The translations under genes and the position numbers were made by a program. 64,000 nucleotides of DNA from an uncultured Porticoccus sp. (GTDB lineage: Bacteria > Pseudomonadota > Gammaproteobacteria > Pseudomonadales > Porticoccaceae), in the NCBI GenBank assembly GCA_947259505.1, contig CAMYLT010000003.1:248001-312000 (forward strand). The letters are read 5' to 3'. Below, in pieces: positions 29,589 to 42,366 of the stretch (positions are counted from its first letter, which is position 1; each line of letters starts with the position of its first letter). Below the pieces are notes generated by a model. That model was given only the letters and a program-made list of their open reading frames with translations, had not been told where the DNA came from and made no database searches.

Positions 29589-29649
29589 GGTGATACCGGG
29601 TTGAATGCTGGATGGCTCATGTTATACAGATTTTTTCGATGCGTCTGCC

Positions 29650-29678
29650 CTTGAAACTGGTTGTAATGGCCCAATATA
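29650..29678 (+). promoter_or_regulatory. Candidate sigma-32 (RpoH) promoter upstream of grpE
   Basis: CTTGAAA-N13-CCCAATAT, close to the RpoH consensus, about 40 bp before the grpE start. Confidence 0.65.
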
Positions 29679-29713
29679 GCGGATGAATCAAAGTCCAGAA
29701 GGGGGATTGTTAC

Positions 29714-30298
29714 GTGTCGACAGAAGAACATAGCCCGCAAGAACCGGAACAGCAAGTTCCGGAGAGCGTACAGGCTGCTGCGGAGCAGCCGGAAACCACT
29801 CAGGCTGAAGCCAGTCCGGAACAGGATATGGAGCAGATGCTGACTGATCTTGCCGCGGCCAGGGAACAGGTGATGCGTACCCAGGCGGAAATGCAAAACC
29901 TGCGTCGGCGGTTGGAGCGGGATGTGGAAAACGCACATAAGTATGCGCTGGAAAAGTTTGTCGGTGAGTTGCTGCCGGTTGTGGATAACCTAGAGCGTTC
30001 TATTCAGGCCATTGATCACAGTAATGACGAATTCAAGGCGGTGGGCGAGGGTATCGAGCTGACCCTGAAGAGTTTCCACGACGTACTGGATCGTTTCAAG
30101 GTGACCGCAGTGAACCCCAAGGGTGAGCTCTTTGATCCAGAGTTGCACCAGGCCATGAGCCTGTTGGAGTTAAAAGAAGTGCAACCGAATACTGTGGTTG
30201 ACGTCTTCCAGAAGGGCTACACACTCAATGGCAGACTGGTACGCCCAGCCATGGTTGTGGTCGCCAAACCTGCACCAAATAACGATGGCGAGGGTTGA
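29714..30298 (+). CDS. grpE: Nucleotide exchange factor GrpE
   Basis: LPVVDNLERSIQA, FDPELHQAMS, VFQKGYTLNGRLVRPAMVVVAK; GTG start. Confidence 0.97.
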   Translation: MSTEEHSPQEPEQQVPESVQAAAEQPETTQAEASPEQDMEQMLTDLAAAREQVMRTQAEMQNLRRRLERDVENAHKYALEKFVGELLPVVDNLERSIQAIDHSNDEFKAVGEGIELTLKSFHDVLDRFKVTAVNPKGELFDPELHQAMSLLELKEVQPNTVVDVFQKGYTLNGRLVRPAMVVVAKPAPNNDGEG

Positions 30299-30374
30299 AA
30301 TCCCCTAAAGCGGGCCAATATACAGAACCAGAAGCCAGTTTTTAACTAATTGAGTAAACCCGGAGAACGAAATA

Positions 30375-32294
30375 ATGGGCAAGATTATCGGAATTGACCT
30401 CGGTACCACCAACTCCTGTGTGGCCGTGCTCGAGGGCGGCAAGCCGAAGGTTATTGAGAATGCAGAAGGTGGGCGCACAACGCCGTCCATCGTTGCATTC
30501 TCCGACGAAGGCGAAGTGCTGGTAGGCCAGTCTGCCAAGCGTCAAGCTGTCACGAACCCCAACAGCACACTGTTTGCGGTCAAACGTTTGATTGGTCGCC
30601 GTTTTGAAGATGATGTGGTTCAGAAAGACATCAAAATGGTGCCTTACAAAATCGTCAAGGCCGATAACGGTGATGCTTGGGTAGAAGTCAAAGGTGACAA
30701 GAAAGCGCCGCCGCAGATCTCTGCCGAAGTGCTGAAGAAAATGAAGAAGACAGCGGAAGATTACCTGGGTGAGAAAGTCACCGAGGCGGTCATTACTGTG
30801 CCGGCTTACTTTAACGACTCCCAGCGTCAGGCTACCAAGGATGCAGGCAGAATTGCCGGTCTGGAAGTAAAGCGTATCATCAACGAACCCACTGCGGCTG
30901 CGTTGGCCTACGGCATGGACAAAACCCCGGGAGATCACGTGATCGCGGTCTACGACCTGGGTGGCGGTACCTTCGATATTTCCATCATTGAGATCGCCGA
31001 TGTAGACGGTGAGCACCAGTTTGAAGTGCTGTCCACCAACGGTGACACGTTCCTCGGTGGTGAAGACTTCGATATGCGGTTGATCGAATATTTGGCCGCA
31101 GAGTTCAAGAAAGAGAGCGGTATTGATCTGCATAGTGATCCGCTGGCCCTGCAGCGTCTGAAAGAAGCTGCAGAAAAAGCCAAGATTGAGCTTTCTTCCA
31201 GTCAGCAAACCGAAGTGAACTTGCCCTATATCACTGCAGATGCGACCGGTCCCAAGCACTTGGTGGTCAAGCTGACTCGCTCCAAGCTTGAGTCGCTGGT
31301 GGAAGAGCTGGTTGTGCGCGCCATGGAGCCAGTGAAAATGGCGCTGAAAGATGCCGGTAAGTCTGCATCCGAGATTGATGATGTGATCCTGGTGGGCGGC
31401 CAGACCCGTATGCCGCTGGTACAAAAATATGTCACCGAATTCTTTGGCAAGGAGCCGCGCAAGGATGTGAATCCCGATGAAGCTGTTGCTGTGGGTGCAG
31501 CCATTCAGGCAGCGGTGCTGTCCGGTGATGTGAAAGATGTATTGCTGCTCGACGTGACCCCGCTGACCCTGGGTATTGAAACCATGGGCGGCGTAGCGAC
31601 TCCGCTGATCGAGAAGAACACGACGATTCCTACCAAAAAATCGCAGATCTTCTCCACGGCAGATGACAACCAGACTGCGGTTACCGTGCATGTGGTACAG
31701 GGTGAGCGCAAACAGGCGGCTGGCAACAAATCCTTGGGTCGTTTTGACCTGGCTGACATCCCGCCAGCTCCCCGCGGCATGCCGCAGATCGAAGTCACCT
31801 TCGATATCGATGCCAACGGTATCCTCAATGTGGGCGCCAAGGACAAAGCTACCGGCAAGGAGCAATCCATTGTGATTAAGGCGTCCTCCGGTCTCTCCGA
31901 TGAAGAAGTCGAGAAAATGGTTAAGGATGCCGAAGCCAATGCGGCCGAGGACAAAAAGTTCGAAGAGCTGGCTCACGCTCGCAATGCGGCTGATGGTTTG
32001 GCCCATGCGGCGAAGAAAACCCTTGATGAAGCAGGTGATAAGGCAACCGCTGAAGAGAAGGAAGCGATTGAGGCTGCCATCAAGGAAGTAGAAGAAGCGG
32101 TCAAAGGTGATGACAAAGAAGCCATTGATGCCGCTGCCAATAAGCTTTCTGAAGCATCAGCCAACCTCGCTCAGAAACTGTACGCTGAGCAGGCGGCACA
32201 GGGGCAAGCTGAAGAGGGCGCATCCGCTGGAGAAGGCTCTCAGGATGACGCGCTTGATGCCGAGTTTGAGGAAGTGAAGGAAGACAACAAGTAA
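30375..32294 (+). CDS. dnaK: Molecular chaperone DnaK
   Basis: [38 protein letters not shown]; full-length Hsp70. Confidence 0.99.
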   Translation: MGKIIGIDLGTTNSCVAVLEGGKPKVIENAEGGRTTPSIVAFSDEGEVLVGQSAKRQAVTNPNSTLFAVKRLIGRRFEDDVVQKDIKMVPYKIVKADNGDAWVEVKGDKKAPPQISAEVLKKMKKTAEDYLGEKVTEAVITVPAYFNDSQRQATKDAGRIAGLEVKRIINEPTAAALAYGMDKTPGDHVIAVYDLGGGTFDISIIEIADVDGEHQFEVLSTNGDTFLGGEDFDMRLIEYLAAEFKKESGIDLHSDPLALQRLKEAAEKAKIELSSSQQTEVNLPYITADATGPKHLVVKLTRSKLESLVEELVVRAMEPVKMALKDAGKSASEIDDVILVGGQTRMPLVQKYVTEFFGKEPRKDVNPDEAVAVGAAIQAAVLSGDVKDVLLLDVTPLTLGIETMGGVATPLIEKNTTIPTKKSQIFSTADDNQTAVTVHVVQGERKQAAGNKSLGRFDLADIPPAPRGMPQIEVTFDIDANGILNVGAKDKATGKEQSIVIKASSGLSDEEVEKMVKDAEANAAEDKKFEELAHARNAADGLAHAAKKTLDEAGDKATAEEKEAIEAAIKEVEEAVKGDDKEAIDAAANKLSEASANLAQKLYAEQAAQGQAEEGASAGEGSQDDALDAEFEEVKEDNK

Positions 32295-32453
32295 GGTCAA
32301 CTGACTGGTTTGTTGTCCCCGGCTTCCACAGCCGGAAGCAGGCGCGGATTAAGTCCGCGCTTTGCTACGTCTGACAGGTGCATAACTGTCGAGGCTCTGG
32401 AAAATTTTATGCTGCCTTCGGGCCGCCAACCTGACAATAGAAGTTGATACACC

Positions 32454-33587
32454 ATGGCCAAACGCGATTACTACGAAATTCTCGGTGTAGCCAAAAATTC
32501 CTCTCCGGAGGAAATCAAAAAGGCCTACCGTCGGATTGCGATGAAAAACCACCCGGATCGCAACCCGGATAATAAGGAGGCAGAAGATGTCTTCAAAGAA
32601 GCCACCGAGGCTTACGAAGTACTCTCCGACAAGGAGAAGAAAGCGGCTTATGACCAATATGGTCATGCCGGGGTAGATCCCAATGCCGGGTTTGGTGGTG
32701 GTCCAGGTGGCGCCGGCTTTGGCGGTTTCAGCGATATTTTCGGTGACGTCTTCGGCGACATCTTTGGTGGTGCCGGTGGGCGGGGTCGGGGCGGCCCCCG
32801 TCGCGGCTCCGATCTGCGCTATGACCTGGATCTGGACCTTGAGGATGCTGTTCGGGGTAAAACGATCCAGATCAAAGTGCCAACTCTGGCTGCCTGTAAA
32901 GTCTGTGACGGCTCGGGCGCCAAGAAGGGTAGTTCTCCTGTCACCTGTCCCACCTGTGGTGGACATGGTCAGGTGCGGATGTCCCAAGGGTTTATCGCGG
33001 TTCAGCAGACCTGTCCCAAGTGCCGTGGCCGTGGTCAGGTCATCCAGGATCCCTGTGGTTCTTGTCATGGTCAGGGACGTATTCAAGAAACCAAAACCCT
33101 GTCTGTAAAAGTGCCGGCGGGGGTTGATACCGGTGATCGCATTCGTCTGTCGGGTGAGGGTGAAGCGGGACCGGAAGGTGGTCCAGCCGGCGACCTTTAT
33201 GTACAGGTGCGGGTGCGTGAACATGCTTTGTTTCAGCGTGAAGGCCGGGATCTCTACTGTGAGGTGCCGATCAGCATCGTCGATGCGACCCTGGGGGGTG
33301 AAATTGAGGTTCCTACCCTGGATGGTCGCGTTAAACTGAAAATCCCTGCAGAAACCCAGACCGGCCGACTGTTCCGTTTGCGAGGTAAGGGCGTTACTAG
33401 TGTGCGTGGTGGTGGTCAGGGTGACCTGCTGTGTCGTGTCATACTGGAGACGCCGGTCAATCTCAACAATGACCAAAAAGAATTGCTGCAACAGTTGCAG
33501 GAGAGCTTGGAGGGCGGCAAACATTCCCCACGGAGAACCTCCTGGTTTGAGGGTGTGAAAAAATTCTTTGATGGCTTTGCCCTTTAA
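32454..33587 (+). CDS. dnaJ: Chaperone DnaJ
   Basis: J domain with HPD, G/F region, four CxxCxGxG zinc motifs. Confidence 0.99.
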   Translation: MAKRDYYEILGVAKNSSPEEIKKAYRRIAMKNHPDRNPDNKEAEDVFKEATEAYEVLSDKEKKAAYDQYGHAGVDPNAGFGGGPGGAGFGGFSDIFGDVFGDIFGGAGGRGRGGPRRGSDLRYDLDLDLEDAVRGKTIQIKVPTLAACKVCDGSGAKKGSSPVTCPTCGGHGQVRMSQGFIAVQQTCPKCRGRGQVIQDPCGSCHGQGRIQETKTLSVKVPAGVDTGDRIRLSGEGEAGPEGGPAGDLYVQVRVREHALFQREGRDLYCEVPISIVDATLGGEIEVPTLDGRVKLKIPAETQTGRLFRLRGKGVTSVRGGGQGDLLCRVILETPVNLNNDQKELLQQLQESLEGGKHSPRRTSWFEGVKKFFDGFAL

Positions 33588-33615
33588 TCAGGCGCAACCA
33601 TCACTCTGATAATAA

Positions 33616-34431
<816 letters not shown>

Positions 34432-34507
34432 CGGCTAGTGTTGGTTATCGGACTCTTCAGAGTACCGGGTAGAGGCTGATTTTTCCTGTTCCCAGTCGTA
34501 TATCGGC

Positions 34508-34536
34508 TGGACAGGCTGGAGAGCTTCCCCTAGAAT
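34508..34536 (+). promoter_or_regulatory. Candidate sigma-70 promoter for carA
   Basis: TGGACA-N17-TAGAAT. Confidence 0.6.
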
Positions 34537-34607
34537 GCGCCGTTAGTTTCCGCAGTTAGAGAAAGTCCTGCAAACACAGGTGGGAGACTCGGTTGAAGAA
34601 TTCGAAA

Positions 34608-34642
34608 GCGAGGTGAGACGTACGGTTTCATCTCGCTTTTTT
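34608..34642 (+). terminator. Intrinsic terminator in the carA leader (candidate attenuator)
   Basis: GCGAGGTG-loop-CATCTCGC followed by TTTTTT, between the candidate promoter and the carA start. Confidence 0.7.
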
Positions 34643-34734
34643 ACAGCCCGAAGTTGGCAGGCCTCGTGGCCAGAAAATGGCTGACAGGACGGGTTGTAGC
34701 AAGTCTTATCCCCTATACGATTGAGGAGGTTGCA

Positions 34735-35880
34735 TTGAATACCGATAGCCATCGGTCCGCTATTCTCGCGCTTGAGGATGGCACTGTTTTTGAGGGCATT
34801 GCCATAGGTGCAGATGGTCTCTCCAGTGGTGAAGTGGTATTCAATACGGCGTTGACCGGATATCAGGAAATTCTCACTGATCCATCTTACGCCCGCCAGA
34901 TTGTCACCCTGACTTACCCCCATATCGGCAATACCGGCATTAATCAGGAAGATCAGGAGTCTCATCGCATCTGGGCCGCAGGTCTGGTGATTCGCGACTT
35001 GCCCCTGCTGGTAAGTAACTTCCGCTCCGAGCAAGCCCTTGACGAGTACCTCAAGGCTAACAATATCCTCGGTATTGCTGACATTGATACCCGCAAATTG
35101 ACACGCATTCTGCGAGAGAAAGGCGCCCAGAGTGGTTGCCTGATGGCAGGGCGCGTGGATCGGGATGAAGCGTTGGCCGCGGCGCGGGCCTTTGCCGGAT
35201 TGAAAGGGATGGATCTGGCCAAAGAAGTTACCACAGACAAATCCTATGTCTGGTCAGAGGGTAGCTGGCAGCTGGGGCAGGGTTTCACCCGTCCGGACAG
35301 CACACCCTTCAAAGTGGTCGCCTATGATTTTGGTGCCAAGCGCAACATTTTGCGTATGTTGGTGGATCGCGGCGCAGACCTTACGGTGGTGCCGGCCAAG
35401 ACCCCCGCAGCAGAGGTGCTGGCCATGAATCCCGACGGGGTGTTCCTGTCCAACGGACCGGGTGATCCAGAGCCCTGCGATTACGCCATCCAGGCGATTC
35501 AGGACATCTTGGAGACCGATATCCCTATCTTCGGAATTTGCCTGGGACACCAGTTGTTGGCGCTGGCCAGTGGTGCCAAGACTGTCAAAATGAAGTTTGG
35601 CCATCATGGTGCCAACCACCCGGTTAAAGACCTGGATAATGATTCGGTGATGATCACCAGCCAGAACCACGGTTTTGCGGTGGATGAAGCCAGCCTGCCA
35701 GCTAATCTGCGGACTACGCACAGTTCGCTGTTTGATGGTTCCTTGCAGGGTATTCATCGCACTGATAAAGCGGCTTTCAGTTTCCAGGGGCATCCGGAAG
35801 CCAGTCCCGGACCCCATGATGCGGCGCCACTGTTCGATCATTTTTTCGAACTGATGCTGGCACACCAGAAGAAAGGCTGA
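34735..35880 (+). CDS. carA: Carbamoyl phosphate synthase small subunit CarA
   Basis: [14 protein letters not shown]..., [17 protein letters not shown] start after TTGAGGAGGTTGCA. Confidence 0.98.
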   Translation: MNTDSHRSAILALEDGTVFEGIAIGADGLSSGEVVFNTALTGYQEILTDPSYARQIVTLTYPHIGNTGINQEDQESHRIWAAGLVIRDLPLLVSNFRSEQALDEYLKANNILGIADIDTRKLTRILREKGAQSGCLMAGRVDRDEALAAARAFAGLKGMDLAKEVTTDKSYVWSEGSWQLGQGFTRPDSTPFKVVAYDFGAKRNILRMLVDRGADLTVVPAKTPAAEVLAMNPDGVFLSNGPGDPEPCDYAIQAIQDILETDIPIFGICLGHQLLALASGAKTVKMKFGHHGANHPVKDLDNDSVMITSQNHGFAVDEASLPANLRTTHSSLFDGSLQGIHRTDKAAFSFQGHPEASPGPHDAAPLFDHFFELMLAHQKKG

Positions 35881-36002
35881 CAGCCGTTCACGGCAAGTCT
35901 TTCCCGCCAGCCCTTTGGGTAACCCCGCTGGGGGCTGGGCAAAACAGAGGCCTGTTTTCAGGCGACACACGTTAACGGCAACTGCCTAACTGACATCGAC
36001 TT

Positions 36003-39000
36003 ATGCCAAAAAGAACCGACATCAAAAGTATCCTGATCCTTGGGGCGGGTCCCATTGTCATCGGCCAGGCCTGTGAGTTCGATTACTCCGGCGCCCAGGC
36101 CTGCAAGGCGCTGCGGGAAGAGGGTTACCGGGTGATCCTGGTGAATTCCAATCCGGCGACCATCATGACTGATCCGTCCATGGCCGACGCGACCTACATC
36201 GAGCCTGTGGAATGGCGCACGGTTGCCAAAATTATCGAAAAAGAGCGCCCGGATGCACTGTTGCCCACCATGGGTGGCCAGACTGCCCTGAATTGCGCTC
36301 TCGACCTGGCTCGCGAAGGTGTGCTGGAAGAATTTGGCGTCGATATGATCGGTGCGGATGCTGATGCCATCGACAAGGCAGAGGATCGCGATCGCTTTGA
36401 TAAGGCCATGAAAGCCATCGGCCTGGATACGCCCAACGCGGTCATCGTGCACAGCTTGGAAGAGGCGTTGCAGGTGCCGGATCGTTTCGGTTATCCGTGT
36501 ATTATTCGCCCGTCCTTCACCATGGGCGGTTCCGGTGGTGGTATTGCCTACAACCGCGAAGAATTCGTGGAAATCTGCCGCCGTGGCCTCGATTTGTCGC
36601 CCACCAACGAATTGTTGATCGATGAATCGCTGATCGGTTGGAAAGAGTACGAGATGGAGGTGGTGCGCGACAAAAATGACAACTGCATCATCATCTGTTC
36701 CATCGAAAACTTTGACCCGATGGGCGTGCATACCGGCGACTCCATCACCGTGGCACCTGCCCAGACGTTGACCGATAAAGAATACCAGATCATGCGTAAT
36801 GCCTCGATTGCGGTGTTGCGCGAGATTGGTGTCGAGACTGGCGGTTCCAACGTGCAATTCGCCGTTAATCCCGAGGACGGCAGACTGGTCGTGATCGAGA
36901 TGAATCCGCGAGTATCCCGTTCCTCGGCGCTGGCCTCCAAGGCCACTGGCTTCCCGATTGCCAAGGTGGCCGCCAAATTGGCGGTGGGTTACACCCTGGA
37001 CGAGTTGCAGAATGATATTACTGACGGTGCTACCCCGGCTTCTTTCGAGCCGAGCATCGACTACGTCGTGACCAAAATTCCCCGTTTCGCCTTTGAAAAA
37101 TTCAACCAAGCCAACGCTAAACTCACCACCCAGATGAAATCTGTGGGCGAGGTGATGGCGATCGGTCGCACCTTCCAGGAATCCCTGCAAAAAGCCTTGC
37201 GCGGCCTTGAGGTGGGTTCATCCGGCTTTGAGTCCAAGGTTGATGCCGCTACCGAAGAGGGTCGAACCGAATTGCTTGAGCAGTTGAGCAATCCCGGGGC
37301 CGAGCGCATTTGGTTTGTGGGTGATGCCTTCCGTGCGGGCATGACCGTGGAAGAAGTGTTCAGCTATTCCGCCATTGACCCCTGGTTCCTGGTGCAGATC
37401 GAAGATCTCATCAAGCAGGAGATGGCGTTGCAGGGCGACGCTCTGGCGGCACTGGATGCCCGCAAGCTGTATGCTCTGAAGAGAAAAGGGTTCTCCGACA
37501 AACGCCTTGCTGCGTTGTTACAGACTTCTGAAAAGGCAGTGCGTGAGCATCGCTATGGTCTCGGTATTCACCCTGTCTACAAGCGAGTGGATACCTGTGC
37601 GGCAGAATTTTCTACCGCCACCGCTTATATGTATTCCAGCTATGAGGAAGAGTGCGAGTCGCAGCCTTCTGGCTGCGACAAAATCCTGGTGCTCGGTGGC
37701 GGTCCAAACCGCATTGGTCAGGGTATTGAGTTTGACTACTGCTGTGTGCACGCAGCCCTCGCCATGCGCGAAGATGGCTACGAAACTATCATGGTCAACT
37801 GTAACCCCGAAACCGTTTCCACGGATTACGATACTTCTGACCGCCTCTACTTTGAGCCGGTTACGCTTGAGGATGTGCTGGAGATTGTTCGGATAGAAAA
37901 ACCTGTGGGCGTTATTGTGCAGTTCGGTGGGCAGACACCCCTGAAACTGGCCCGTGCCCTGGAAGCAGAAGGTGTGCCGATTGTCGGCACGACTCCGGAT
38001 GCCATTGATATGGCGGAAGACCGCGAGCGCTTCCAGCAGATGATTCACAAGCTGAAACTGCTACAACCGCCGAATGCCATTGTGCGGTCAGCAGAGGAAG
38101 CCGTAGCTGCCGCTGCGGGCATCGGTTATCCGCTGGTGGTGCGTCCGTCCTACGTACTTGGTGGCCGTGCCATGGAGATTGTCTACCGCGAGGAAGAACT
38201 GCAGCGCTATATGCGTGATGCGGTACAGGTCTCTGAAGATGCGCCGGTACTGTTGGATTACTTCCTGTCATCGGCCATTGAGGTGGATATTGATGCCGTC
38301 TCCGATGGCGAACAAGTGGTGATCGGCGCCATCATGCAACACATTGAGCAGGCGGGCATTCACTCCGGTGACTCCGCCTGTGCGCTGCCACCCTACAGCC
38401 TGCCGGAAGACGTGCAGGATGAAATGCGCCAGGTGGTTAAAGCCATGGCCATTGAGCTGAAAGTGAAGGGTTTGATGAACGTGCAGCTGGCCTGGCAGGA
38501 TGAGAAAATCTACGTCATTGAGGTCAACCCTCGCGCCTCTCGTACCGTACCCTTCGTTTCCAAGTGTATCGGTACGTCGCTGGCAAAAATCGCCGCACGT
38601 TGCATGGTCGGCACTACGTTGGTAGATCAGAACTTCACCAGCGAAATTATTCCCCGCTTCTTCAGCGTTAAAGAAGCTGTGCTGCCCTTCAATAAATTCC
38701 CCGGTATTGACCCGATTCTTGGGCCGGAAATGAAATCCACCGGTGAAGTGATGGGCGTCGGCGACACCTTTGCTGAGGCCTATGCCAAGGCTGAGTTGGG
38801 GGCTAGCGATCCTATTCCTACCTCCGGTACGGCCTTCCTGAGCGTGCGCGAACCGGACAAAGCAGGAATTGCCAGTGTGGCTCGAAGCCTGATCAATAGC
38901 GGTTTCAAACTGGTAGCCACCGCGGGCACTGCCCAAGTGATAGAGGATGCCGGTTTGCCAGTCGAACGGGTCTTCAAGGTCAAACAAGGTCGTCCGCATA

Positions 39001-39221
39001 TCGTCGATATGATCAAAAATGATCAAATTGATTTGATTGTGAACACTACCGAGGGGCGCCAGGCGATTGCGGATTCCTCCACTATACGCTCCAGTGCAGA
39101 ACAGCATGGGGTGTACTACACGACAACCCTCGCCGGTGGCCAAGCTGTCTGCATGGCGCTGGAACAGACTGGGGAAATTAAGGTTCGCCGCCTGCAAGAT
39201 CTCCATGAGAGGAACCTCTGA
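36003..39221 (+). CDS. carB: Carbamoyl phosphate synthase large subunit CarB
   Basis: [36 protein letters not shown]; 1072 aa duplicated ATP-grasp. Confidence 0.99.
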   Translation: MPKRTDIKSILILGAGPIVIGQACEFDYSGAQACKALREEGYRVILVNSNPATIMTDPSMADATYIEPVEWRTVAKIIEKERPDALLPTMGGQTALNCALDLAREGVLEEFGVDMIGADADAIDKAEDRDRFDKAMKAIGLDTPNAVIVHSLEEALQVPDRFGYPCIIRPSFTMGGSGGGIAYNREEFVEICRRGLDLSPTNELLIDESLIGWKEYEMEVVRDKNDNCIIICSIENFDPMGVHTGDSITVAPAQTLTDKEYQIMRNASIAVLREIGVETGGSNVQFAVNPEDGRLVVIEMNPRVSRSSALASKATGFPIAKVAAKLAVGYTLDELQNDITDGATPASFEPSIDYVVTKIPRFAFEKFNQANAKLTTQMKSVGEVMAIGRTFQESLQKALRGLEVGSSGFESKVDAATEEGRTELLEQLSNPGAERIWFVGDAFRAGMTVEEVFSYSAIDPWFLVQIEDLIKQEMALQGDALAALDARKLYALKRKGFSDKRLAALLQTSEKAVREHRYGLGIHPVYKRVDTCAAEFSTATAYMYSSYEEECESQPSGCDKILVLGGGPNRIGQGIEFDYCCVHAALAMREDGYETIMVNCNPETVSTDYDTSDRLYFEPVTLEDVLEIVRIEKPVGVIVQFGGQTPLKLARALEAEGVPIVGTTPDAIDMAEDRERFQQMIHKLKLLQPPNAIVRSAEEAVAAAAGIGYPLVVRPSYVLGGRAMEIVYREEELQRYMRDAVQVSEDAPVLLDYFLSSAIEVDIDAVSDGEQVVIGAIMQHIEQAGIHSGDSACALPPYSLPEDVQDEMRQVVKAMAIELKVKGLMNVQLAWQDEKIYVIEVNPRASRTVPFVSKCIGTSLAKIAARCMVGTTLVDQNFTSEIIPRFFSVKEAVLPFNKFPGIDPILGPEMKSTGEVMGVGDTFAEAYAKAELGASDPIPTSGTAFLSVREPDKAGIASVARSLINSGFKLVATAGTAQVIEDAGLPVERVFKVKQGRPHIVDMIKNDQIDLIVNTTEGRQAIADSSTIRSSAEQHGVYYTTTLAGGQAVCMALEQTGEIKVRRLQDLHERNL

Positions 39222-39697
39222 TGCAAAAAAATCCGATGACTGTCGAAGGCGCAGAAAAGTTGCGCAAGGAGCTGGATAACCTTAAGAAAGTTGAGCGTCC
39301 GCGTATCGTGGCGGCTATTGCCGAGGCCCGTGCACACGGGGACCTGAAGGAAAATGCCGAATATCATGCCGCCCGTGAACAGCAGAGTTTTGCCGAAGGG
39401 CGCATCCAGGAAATCGAAGGCAAGCTGGGTAATGCCCAAATTATCGACATTACCAAGATTCCTCAGGGCGACAAGGTTATTTTCGGCAGCACGGTGGACA
39501 TCATCAATCTGGAGACGGATGGAACCGTGACCTACACCATCGTCGGTGATGATGAGTCCGATGTAAAACTTAACAAGATTTCCTACCAGTCACCGATTGC
39601 CCGCGCGTTGATTGGCAAAGAGGTGGGAGATATCGTCGTGGTCAAAACGCCCGGCGGGGATGTGGAATATGAGATTGACGATGTGAAACACATCTGA
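39221..39697 (+). CDS. greA: Transcription elongation factor GreA
   Basis: [46 protein letters not shown]. Confidence 0.98.
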   Translation: MQKNPMTVEGAEKLRKELDNLKKVERPRIVAAIAEARAHGDLKENAEYHAAREQQSFAEGRIQEIEGKLGNAQIIDITKIPQGDKVIFGSTVDIINLETDGTVTYTIVGDDESDVKLNKISYQSPIARALIGKEVGDIVVVKTPGGDVEYEIDDVKHI

Positions 39698-39716
39698 ATA
39701 TTCCAGTGAAGACACT

Positions 39717-39744
39717 AAAAAGAGGCCATTTGGCCTCTTTTTTT
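39717..39744 (+). terminator. Intrinsic terminator after greA
   Basis: AAAAAGAGGCCATTTGGCCTCTTTTTTT. Confidence 0.85.
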
Positions 39745-39893
39745 ATGGCGGACAGTGCACTTGGCTGTTTGGACTCCCCTCCCGGAGGTAGTGATATGTA
39801 CCGCTTTTGAATCGGCGGTGTACCCCGTCAATACAGCTGAAGTGTTGTGCCTTGCGGATTTAAACTAAAGTTCTATTTGTCAGGGAGCAATGA

Positions 39894-40157
39894 ATGAAGC
39901 CAGATGTCAGCAAGGCCATGCGGCAGCTGATCCGTGATGTACGAAAGACCATACCTTTTGATATGCCGGTCGCACAGGTGTGTGGTGGTCTTTGTGTCGG
40001 GTGTCCAAAAAAGCTGCTGAATTATCTTGAGGATGAACTCGCTCGTTGGCAGTCATGTCTTGATGATGGTGCTGTGCCCAGCCTGGGTGACCTGAATCGG
40101 CTGGGGCGCTGCAGCCAAAAAGTCTACTCAGCGTTGCAAAAAAACCAACTGGTCTAA
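39894..40157 (+). CDS. Hypothetical 87-aa protein with a Cys motif CGGLCVGCPKK
   Basis: Complete ORF; preceded by GGGAGCA; no family recognised. Confidence 0.6.
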   Translation: MKPDVSKAMRQLIRDVRKTIPFDMPVAQVCGGLCVGCPKKLLNYLEDELARWQSCLDDGAVPSLGDLNRLGRCSQKVYSALQKNQLV

Positions 40158-40357
40158 TAGCGCGATATAGCCATATTGTCATCGTTAGGCAATAGGCCTC
40201 CCGCAAGTCATCCACTCTACAGATAAAACACTGGTGTTGATCGCAGCCGCTGAGGGGGCCGTCACCCTCGGTCTTACTCTGCAGGCCTGTGCCCCGTCGA
40301 CGCCTATATGCTTTTATGCCAGTATGCGGTTTAAAAATAAGAAGAGGGGTGTGAACA

Positions 40358-41257
40358 ATGCGTCGGGATGTTGAGTTCAATACGGAAGATGGGGTAACAC
40401 TTCGCGGTTGGCATTATGTGCCTAAGGATATTCAGGGGGAGGTGCCAACCATTGTGATGGCGCATGGTTTCTCGGCAGTAAAAGAAATGTACCTTGATCG
40501 TTTTGCGGAGTCCTTTGCCAAGGCTGGGCTGGCATCGATAGTGTTCGATAACCGAAATTTCGGGGCTAGTGATGGAGAACCTCGTTACGAAATTGATCCC
40601 TGGCAGCAGGTGCGCGACTACCGTGATGCGATCACCTACGCGGAAACGCTTCCTGAAACTGATGTTGATCGAATTGGAATATGGGGGTCCAGTTATAGCG
40701 GCGGGCATGTCATGGTTGTGGGCGCATTGGACCGGAGAGTGAAGTGTGTCGTGTCCCAAGTACCGTTGGCCAGCGGCCACCGCAATGTACGGCGGCTCAT
40801 CCGATCAGACTATCTTGCTTCGGTGCGTGCAATGTTTGACCAAGACCGCCGTGCGCGCATGAAAGGCGGAGCCCCAGCGATGATTCCTGTCGTCTCCGAG
40901 GACCCGGCAGCCCCTTCAGCATTGCCAACCCCTGACAGCTGGTCCTGGTTTACCGAGACGGGTAAGGCCCGGGCACCATCATGGCATAATGAAGTGACCT
41001 TACGCTCGGTGGAAATGTTCACCGAGTATGAGCCGATCAGTTACGCCCGATATATCAGCCCAACCCCATTTATGATGATTGTGGCGCTCAGTGATGTGCT
41101 GACTGTGTCTGACCTGGCGCTGGAAGCCTACGAGGAAGCGCTGGGCCCCAAACGACTGGTAACGCTTGCTGGAGGCCATTTTGATGCCTACGTAAATGAC
41201 TTCGAGGCTGCTTCTGGGCCGGCAGTTGAATGGTTCACCCAGCATTTGGGGGCGTAG
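40358..41257 (+). CDS. Alpha/beta hydrolase
   Basis: VMAHGFSAVKEMYLDRFAESFAKAG, GSSYSGGH nucleophile elbow, C-terminal GGHFDAY. Confidence 0.88.
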   Translation: MRRDVEFNTEDGVTLRGWHYVPKDIQGEVPTIVMAHGFSAVKEMYLDRFAESFAKAGLASIVFDNRNFGASDGEPRYEIDPWQQVRDYRDAITYAETLPETDVDRIGIWGSSYSGGHVMVVGALDRRVKCVVSQVPLASGHRNVRRLIRSDYLASVRAMFDQDRRARMKGGAPAMIPVVSEDPAAPSALPTPDSWSWFTETGKARAPSWHNEVTLRSVEMFTEYEPISYARYISPTPFMMIVALSDVLTVSDLALEAYEEALGPKRLVTLAGGHFDAYVNDFEAASGPAVEWFTQHLGA

Positions 41258-41296
41258 TGTAGAGGGTCAGTTGGTTGTGTCAGCGGCAACGGTTTT

Positions 41297-41599
41297 TTAG
41301 CGTAGCAGGTTTGAGAGATGCGGGTTGGGTTTGTCAGCACGCCGCAACAGCAGCACAATATGGCCGATGGTTTGCACCGCCTCAGCACCCAATTTTTCAG
41401 CAATCTCCGCAATGACAAGCTGTTTGGCTTCTTTGTCGCCCACCGCCAGTTTGACCTTGATAAGTTCGTGGTCATTCAGCGCTCGGTCAAGCTCCGCCAG
41501 TACTGATTCGCTCAGACCATTGCCCGCAACGGTCACCACTGGATTGAGATTGTGACCCAGGCGGCGCAGATGCTTTTTGTCCTCGTTGGAAAGTGTCAT
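41297..41599 (-). CDS. yhbY: Ribosome assembly RNA-binding protein YhbY (CRM domain)
   Basis: LSNEDKKHLRRLGHNLNPVVTVAGNGLSESVLAELDRALNDHELIKVK. Confidence 0.95.
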   Translation of the reverse strand: MTLSNEDKKHLRRLGHNLNPVVTVAGNGLSESVLAELDRALNDHELIKVKLAVGDKEAKQLVIAEIAEKLGAEAVQTIGHIVLLLRRADKPNPHLSNLLR

Positions 41600-41655
41600 A
41601 GAATAGCTGTCCTTTTAAACGGCGCGTATTCTAGCCGAACTACTATCAGGTTGAT

Positions 41656-42282
41656 ATGGGACGCTCAAAAAGTAGCCAGCGATGGTTGCAGGAACACAGA
41701 AACGACCACTACGTGAAACGCTCCATAAAGGAGGGTTACCGTTCCCGTGCCAGCTATAAATTGCTGGAATTGAACGAGAGGGATCGGCTGTTTAGACTAG
41801 GCATGACAGTGCTTGACCTGGGCGCAGCACCTGGCGGGTGGTCCCAAGTGGCGGCCAATCTGGTGGGAGATAATGGGCGCATCATTGCCTCCGATATTCT
41901 GCCCATGGATAGCCTGGCCGGGGTTGATTTCGTCCTGGGTGACTTTACAGAAGAAGCGGTCCTCAACGAAATCCTGCAATTGTTGGGCGATGAACCGGCA
42001 GACCTTGTAATATCGGATATGGCCCCCAATATGAGTGGTATGAAGGCCGTTGACCAGCCACGTGCCATGTATTTGGTGGAACTGGCTATGGAAATGGCCT
42101 GCCAGGTATTGAAACCTGAGGGCGTTTTTGTTGCCAAAGTGTTTCACGGCGAAGGTTTTGATAGTTTCATGCTGGAAGTGAAGCGCCGTTTTCAGCGGGT
42201 GGTTGCCCGCAAGCCTGATGCCTCTCGATCCCGCTCCAGGGAAGTTTATCTGGTGGCGCGAGGTCTAAAGGAACAGGGATAG
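41656..42282 (+). CDS. rlmE: 23S rRNA 2'-O-methyltransferase RlmE (FtsJ)
   Basis: [39 protein letters not shown]. Confidence 0.97.
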   Translation: MGRSKSSQRWLQEHRNDHYVKRSIKEGYRSRASYKLLELNERDRLFRLGMTVLDLGAAPGGWSQVAANLVGDNGRIIASDILPMDSLAGVDFVLGDFTEEAVLNEILQLLGDEPADLVISDMAPNMSGMKAVDQPRAMYLVELAMEMACQVLKPEGVFVAKVFHGEGFDSFMLEVKRRFQRVVARKPDASRSRSREVYLVARGLKEQG

Positions 42283-42366
42283 GTTGAATAAGCGGGGCTT
42301 CTGTTTTTACAGACCCCAGTGTTGCTGCGCGGCAGAGGTCGGCAGCATTAATACGAGGAAGTCCAG

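Noticed and set aside
29589-29640. Possible LexA box upstream of recN
   Set aside because: CTGGATGGCTCATGTTATACAG lacks the CTG-N10-CAG spacing; not supportable by eye.
30342-32006. 554-aa ORF antisense to dnaK
   Set aside because: Long antisense ORFs over dnaK are a known codon-bias artefact; the dnaK frame is clearly the real gene.
32349-33524. 391-aa ORF antisense to dnaJ
   Set aside because: Fully opposite a canonical dnaJ; low-complexity Thr/Ile-rich translation and no family similarity.
35958-37190. 410-aa ORF antisense to carB
   Set aside because: Shadow ORF of carB codon usage, His/Gln-rich, no independent evidence.
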